From Allopontixanthobacter sp034376665 (GTDB taxonomy: Bacteria; Pseudomonadota; Alphaproteobacteria; Sphingomonadales; Sphingomonadaceae): a stretch of 17,185 bases of DNA. The DNA lies in the NCBI RefSeq assembly GCF_034376665.1, contig NZ_JAXMJI010000016.1, positions 1 to 17,185 on the forward strand. The letters run 5' to 3'. A program made the position numbers and the translations under genes. How positions within the stretch are numbered: the stretch's first letter is position 1; each line of letters begins with the position of its first letter. The notes under the pieces were generated by a model. It was given only the letters and a program-made list of their open reading frames with translations. It was not told the origin of the DNA and made no database searches. Below are positions 14,106-17,185 of the stretch, in pieces.

Positions 14106-16031
14106 TCAGGCGCGGGCTTCTTCCACACCCGCGGAATTGTGCCGCAGCGCCTTCAGCACGGTGTCCACGATGCTGGGAGCGTTGAGACCGGCCTCGTCAT
14201 ACTGCTTGTCCGGCGCGTCGTGGTCCTGGAAGATATCAGGCAGGCGCAGGGTGCGGATCTTCAGTCCCGCGTCAGTCAGCCCGAGGTCGCTCGCCAGGGT
14301 CAGCACATGCGCGCCAAGCCCGCCGATGCTGCCTTCTTCGACGGTCACCACCACATCATGGGTGCGGCACAAATCCTCGATCATCCTGCTGTCGAGCGGT
14401 TTGGCAAAGCGCAGGTCGGCAACAGTAGTGCTTAGGCCCCTGGCTTCCAATTGGTCTGCCGCCTTAAGCGCTTCCGCCAGCCGTGTGCCAAGGCTGAGCA
14501 GCGCGATCTTGCTGCCTTCGCGCATGATGCGGCCCTTGCCGATCTCGAGCCGTTCGGGAACATCGGGCAGGGCCACCCCGGTGCCGTTGCCGCGCGGATA
14601 GCGGAACGCGATCGGGCCGCTGTCATGGCAGGCGGCGGTATAGGTCATGTGGACCAGTTCCGCCTCGTCGGCGGCGGCCATGACCACGAAATTCGGCAGC
14701 GTCGCCAGATAGGTGATATCGAAACTGCCCGCATGGGTCGCGCCGTCGGCACCGACCAGCCCCGCCCGGTCGATGGCAAAACGGACCGGCAGGTTCTGGA
14801 TCGCCACATCGTGCACCACCTGGTCGAAGGCCCGCTGCAGGAAGGTCGAATAGATCGCGCAGAACGGCCGCATTCCCTGCGCGGCCAATCCGGCGGCAAA
14901 GGTTACTCCGTGCTGTTCGGCAATCCCGACGTCGAACGCCCTGTCCGGATGCGCCTTGGCGAATTTGTCGACCCCGGTGCCGGACGGCATCGCGGCGGTA
15001 ATCGCGCAGATCAGCGGATCGGTGTCGGCCAGTCTGGCCAGCGTTTCGCCGAAGACATTCTGATAGGCAGGCGGTCCGCCGCCCGGGCCTTTGTCCTGCT
15101 TGCCGCTGACGATGTCGAATTTGGCGACGCCGTGATATTTGTCGGCGCTTTCTTCGGCGGGGGCATAGCCCTTGCCCTTCTTGGTGACCACATGGATCAG
15201 GATCGGACCCTGGTCGCTATCGCGGACATTTTCCAGCACCGGGATCAGATGGTCGAGATTGTGGCCGTCGATCGGGCCGACATAATAGAAGCCCATTTCT
15301 TCGAACAGCGTGCCGCCGGTCACCATCCCGCGGGTATATTCCTCTGCCTTTTCGAGGCTCGAATGGATCCGCCGGGAAAACTTCCGAACGACTTTCGACG
15401 CGAGGCTGCGCAGGCCGAGGTATTCGCTGGAGGATACCATTCGCGCCAGATAGGCGCTGAGCCCGCCCACCGGCGGCGCGATCGACATGTCGTTGTCGTT
15501 GAGTATCACCACCAGCCGGTTGCCCGCCTGTTCGGCGTTGTTCATCGCTTCATAGGCCATGCCCGCGCTCATCGCGCCGTCACCGATGACTGCGATGGCC
15601 TTGCCCGGTGTACCCGCCAGCTTGTTGGCGACTGCGAACCCGAGTCCGGCAGAAATCGAGGTCGAACTGTGCGCCGCGCCGAACGGGTCGTATTCGCTTT
15701 CGCTGCGCTTGGTGAACCCGCTCAACCCGCCGCCCTGCCGCAGGGTCCGGATGCGGTCGCGCCGCCCGGTCAGGATCTTGTGCGGGTAGGCCTGGTGGCC
15801 GACATCCCAGATTAGCCGGTCGGTCGGGGTGTCGAACACGTAATGGATTGCCGTAGTCAGTTCCACCACGCCGAGTCCGGAGCCGAGATGTCCGCCGGTA
15901 CTGCCGACGGTGGAGATCATTTCCGCCCGCAGTTCATCGGCCAATTGGCGCAACTGGCTTTGTTCGAGCTTTCGCAGATCGGCGGGAACATCGACGGTGT
16001 CGAGAAGCGGTGTATCGGGTCGTGCATTCAT
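14106..16031 (-). CDS. dxs: 1-deoxy-D-xylulose-5-phosphate synthase
   Basis: A 641-residue, full-length cytoplasmic thiamine-diphosphate enzyme that condenses pyruvate with glyceraldehyde 3-phosphate, the first and flux-controlling step of the MEP pathway to isoprenoids (carotenoids, quinones, bactoprenol). Visible are STGGHLGSGLG with H48, DVGHQAYPHKILTG, the ThDP/Mg motif G150-D-G to N180 (GDGAMSAG ... NDND), the catalytic Glu372 in DVGIAEQHG (equivalent to E. coli E370), and DRAGLVGADGATHAG in the pyrimidine domain. The C-terminal transketolase domain is complete. The frame opens with TTG at 16040; ATG 16031 is preferred, with a weak AGGTT upstream. It lies 80 nt past the Fur-type gene, with a likely terminator between, so it probably has its own promoter, which I cannot place. 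Confidence 0.97.
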   Translation of the reverse strand: MNARPDTPLLDTVDVPADLRKLEQSQLRQLADELRAEMISTVGSTGGHLGSGLGVVELTTAIHYVFDTPTDRLIWDVGHQAYPHKILTGRRDRIRTLRQGGGLSGFTKRSESEYDPFGAAHSSTSISAGLGFAVANKLAGTPGKAIAVIGDGAMSAGMAYEAMNNAEQAGNRLVVILNDNDMSIAPPVGGLSAYLARMVSSSEYLGLRSLASKVVRKFSRRIHSSLEKAEEYTRGMVTGGTLFEEMGFYYVGPIDGHNLDHLIPVLENVRDSDQGPILIHVVTKKGKGYAPAEESADKYHGVAKFDIVSGKQDKGPGGGPPAYQNVFGETLARLADTDPLICAITAAMPSGTGVDKFAKAHPDRAFDVGIAEQHGVTFAAGLAAQGMRPFCAIYSTFLQRAFDQVVHDVAIQNLPVRFAIDRAGLVGADGATHAGSFDITYLATLPNFVVMAAADEAELVHMTYTAACHDSGPIAFRYPRGNGTGVALPDVPERLEIGKGRIMREGSKIALLSLGTRLAEALKAADQLEARGLSTTVADLRFAKPLDSRMIEDLCRTHDVVVTVEEGSIGGLGAHVLTLASDLGLTDAGLKIRTLRLPDIFQDHDAPDKQYDEAGLNAPSIVDTVLKALRHNSAGVEEARA

Positions 16032-16073
16032 GCTGGGCAACCTACACCGCGAAAGGATGCCTGTCGATGAACG

Positions 16074-16095
16074 AAAAGGCCCCGCTCGGACGGGA
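16074..16095 (-). terminator. Likely Rho-independent terminator of the Fur/Zur gene
   Basis: On the minus strand a CCCG/CGGG stem (16091-16094 with 16081-16084), extended by a T-G wobble, encloses a 6-nt loop. A CC step and four T residues (16074-16077) follow. It starts 17 nt after the regulator's stop and precedes dxs. The stem is short, so termination may be partial. Confidence 0.5.
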
Positions 16096-16111
16096 CTGAA
16101 TGCCCCCTAGC

Positions 16112-16576
16112 TCAGCGGCATCCGGCGCACAGGCCGCGGATTTCTATGATCGGGCGTTCCGGTTTGAAGTCGGCACCCTGGGCGACGCCGCGAACGGCCT
16201 TCGAAATGTCGTCATTATCGACGTGGGTCGCCTCGCCGCATTCGTCGCACACCAGAAAGATACAGTCGTGGGTGCAGCCGGGGTGGGTGTTGGCCAGATA
16301 GGCATTCGCGCTTTCCACCCTCATGGCCAGATTGTTGCTCACGAACAGGTCGAGGATCCGGTACACGCTGTTGGGGGCCACGCGCTTACCGCGGGTCTTC
16401 GACAGGTTTTCGGCGATGTCATAGGCCGAGGCGGGGCGTTCATGCCGCGCCAGTTCCTCGAACACGTCTGAGCGCATTCCGGTCCATTGTTCGCCCGCGC
16501 CGGTCAGCGCGGCCCGTGCGGCCTCCACCAGGGTTTCGCCGGCATGTTCGCTATGGTGGTGATGCTGCTGGGCCAT
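16112..16576 (-). CDS. Fur-family metalloregulator, Zur-like
   Basis: A 154-residue repressor-type protein. An N-terminal winged helix (about residues 15-85, with RPASAYDIAENLSK and APNSVYRILDLFVSNNLAMRV) is followed by the Fur dimerisation and metal domain. That domain carries HPGCTHDCIFLVCDECGEATHVDND, with the structural zinc pair CDEC, and a C-terminal pair C-A-G-C in GLCAGCR. A His run, HHHH, lies at residues 5-8. These details look more like zinc uptake regulator (Zur) than Fur, but zinc-uptake genes are not in the window. The open frame reaches a TTG at 16612. I prefer ATG 16576 because a promoter (16584-16612) would place the transcript start at about that A, implying leaderless translation; ATG 16585 overlaps the -10. 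msrA ends 54 nt upstream. Zur over Fur/PerR: moderate confidence. Confidence 0.85.
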   Translation of the reverse strand: MAQQHHHHSEHAGETLVEAARAALTGAGEQWTGMRSDVFEELARHERPASAYDIAENLSKTRGKRVAPNSVYRILDLFVSNNLAMRVESANAYLANTHPGCTHDCIFLVCDECGEATHVDNDDISKAVRGVAQGADFKPERPIIEIRGLCAGCR

Positions 16577-16583
16577 CGCCGGC

Positions 16584-16612
16584 ATATAGCGGCGGCGCGG
16601 CCAAATTGCCAA
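16584..16612 (-). promoter_or_regulatory. Candidate promoter of the Fur/Zur gene, possibly giving a leaderless mRNA
   Basis: On the minus strand TTGGCA (16607-16612), a 17-nt spacer and CTATAT (16584-16589). Transcription would begin about 7 nt further on, at the ATG of 16576. An AATTG-G-CAATT inverted repeat overlaps the -35 and could bind a regulator. Confidence 0.5.
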
Positions 16613-16630
16613 TTGTTCGGCAGCAGTGGC

Positions 16631-17185
16631 TCAATTGCGCTGGAAGGTGGCGCTGTATTGGCCGGGATACATCGCCTTAAGCGCGCGCACCTTGGGCATG
16701 TCCCAGCGGACGATGTAGGGGTGGCGCGGATTGTCGGCGAGGAAATCCTGGTGTTCGCTTTCGGCCTTGTAGAATTTCCGGTAACTTTCGAGGCCGGTCA
16801 CGATCGGCTTGCCCCATTTGCCCGATTTCTTCATCTGCGCCAGATAGGCGGAGGCGACAGCACGCTGTTCCTTGCTCATCGGGATCAGCGCGGCGCGGTA
16901 TTGCGGGCCGACATCGGGGCCCTGGCGATTGCGCAAGGTCGGATCAGCCCCGACCGAGAAGAATATCCGCAGCAATTCATCATACCGGACAACCGCAGGA
17001 TCATAGACCACGCGCACTGCTTCGGCATGCTCGGTAAAGCCGGTGCCGATCTGCTTGTAAGTCGCGGTGGCCTGATTGCCGCCGTGATAGCCGGAAACGG
17101 CGCTCTTCACGCCCTTCACGTGGCTGAACACGCCCTCGATTCCCCAGAAACAGCCGCCCGCGAAAATCGCCGTCTTCAAGCCGGT
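16631..17185 (-). CDS. msrA: Peptide-methionine (S)-S-oxide reductase MsrA, 5' end beyond the window
   Basis: MsrA reduces the S-epimer of free and protein-bound methionine sulfoxide. The GGCFWG motif gives the catalytic Cys close to the N-terminus, and the family segments SGYHGG, GFTEHAEAVRVVYDP, DPTLRNRQGPDVGPQYRAAL and AESEHQDF are all present. The only cysteine in the visible 182 residues is the catalytic one; the C-terminal resolving cysteines of E. coli MsrA are absent. The first possible start inside the window is a TTG at 17179 with no visible ribosome site, and the frame stays open to the last base. The true start therefore probably lies outside the window, a few codons or more upstream. 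The Fur/Zur gene follows after 54 nt. With MsrB near the left end, both sulfoxide epimers are covered. Confidence 0.92.
   Translation of the reverse strand, partial: TGLKTAIFAGGCFWGIEGVFSHVKGVKSAVSGYHGGNQATATYKQIGTGFTEHAEAVRVVYDPAVVRYDELLRIFFSVGADPTLRNRQGPDVGPQYRAALIPMSKEQRAVASAYLAQMKKSGKWGKPIVTGLESYRKFYKAESEHQDFLADNPRHPYIVRWDMPKVRALKAMYPGQYSATFQRN

Noticed and set aside
14451..15815. Plus-strand open frame of 454 codons opposite dxs
   Set aside because: dxs is unmistakable on the other strand; this frame has no recognisable domain or ribosome site.

Overview
The window is GC-rich, densely packed bacterial DNA, most like an alphaproteobacterium of the order Sphingomonadales (Erythrobacteraceae/Sphingomonadaceae type). 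This rests on my recognition of gene families: a CYP153-type P450, an IHF-beta of alphaproteobacterial type, a proline-rich MlaA, paired secreted amidohydrolases next to a POT transporter, and a YtrA-type GntR regulator. I see no insertion sequence, prophage, CRISPR array or other mobile element. It reads as ordinary chromosome.

Layout, left to right. (1) 38-1982, plus strand: a CYP153-like alkane hydroxylase P450 and an exported, probably lipid-anchored MsrB. (2) 1983-6301, minus strand: a tandem-PilZ protein, a UDP-galactopyranose-mutase-like flavoprotein, a 41-codon micro-ORF and a large GT-C/STT3-like membrane protein. The last three are tightly arranged and look like a cell-surface glycan or glycosylation unit. 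(3) 6514-7486, minus strand: tRNA-Leu(UAA), ihfB and a GntR regulator, with a 9-bp inverted repeat just upstream of the likely ihfB promoter. (4) 7712-12168, plus strand, divergent from gntR: a POT-family peptide transporter, then two translationally coupled secreted amidohydrolases. The first keeps its metal ligands. The second has lost all of them and looks like a pseudo-enzyme partner. Together they suggest peptide breakdown and uptake. (5) 12310-14083, plus strand: an MlaA outer-membrane lipid-asymmetry protein and an NnrU-family membrane protein. (6) 14106 to the right edge, minus strand: msrA (running off the edge), a Fur/Zur-type regulator that may be translated from a leaderless mRNA, and dxs, the first enzyme of the MEP isoprenoid pathway.

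The best candidates for something under-described are the active/inactive amidohydrolase pair beside a peptide transporter, and the micro-ORF wedged by an ATGA overlap between the flavoenzyme and the GT-C protein. Both methionine sulfoxide reductases also lack the usual resolving cysteine. All functional calls come from reading the sequence and family knowledge; no database search was run.
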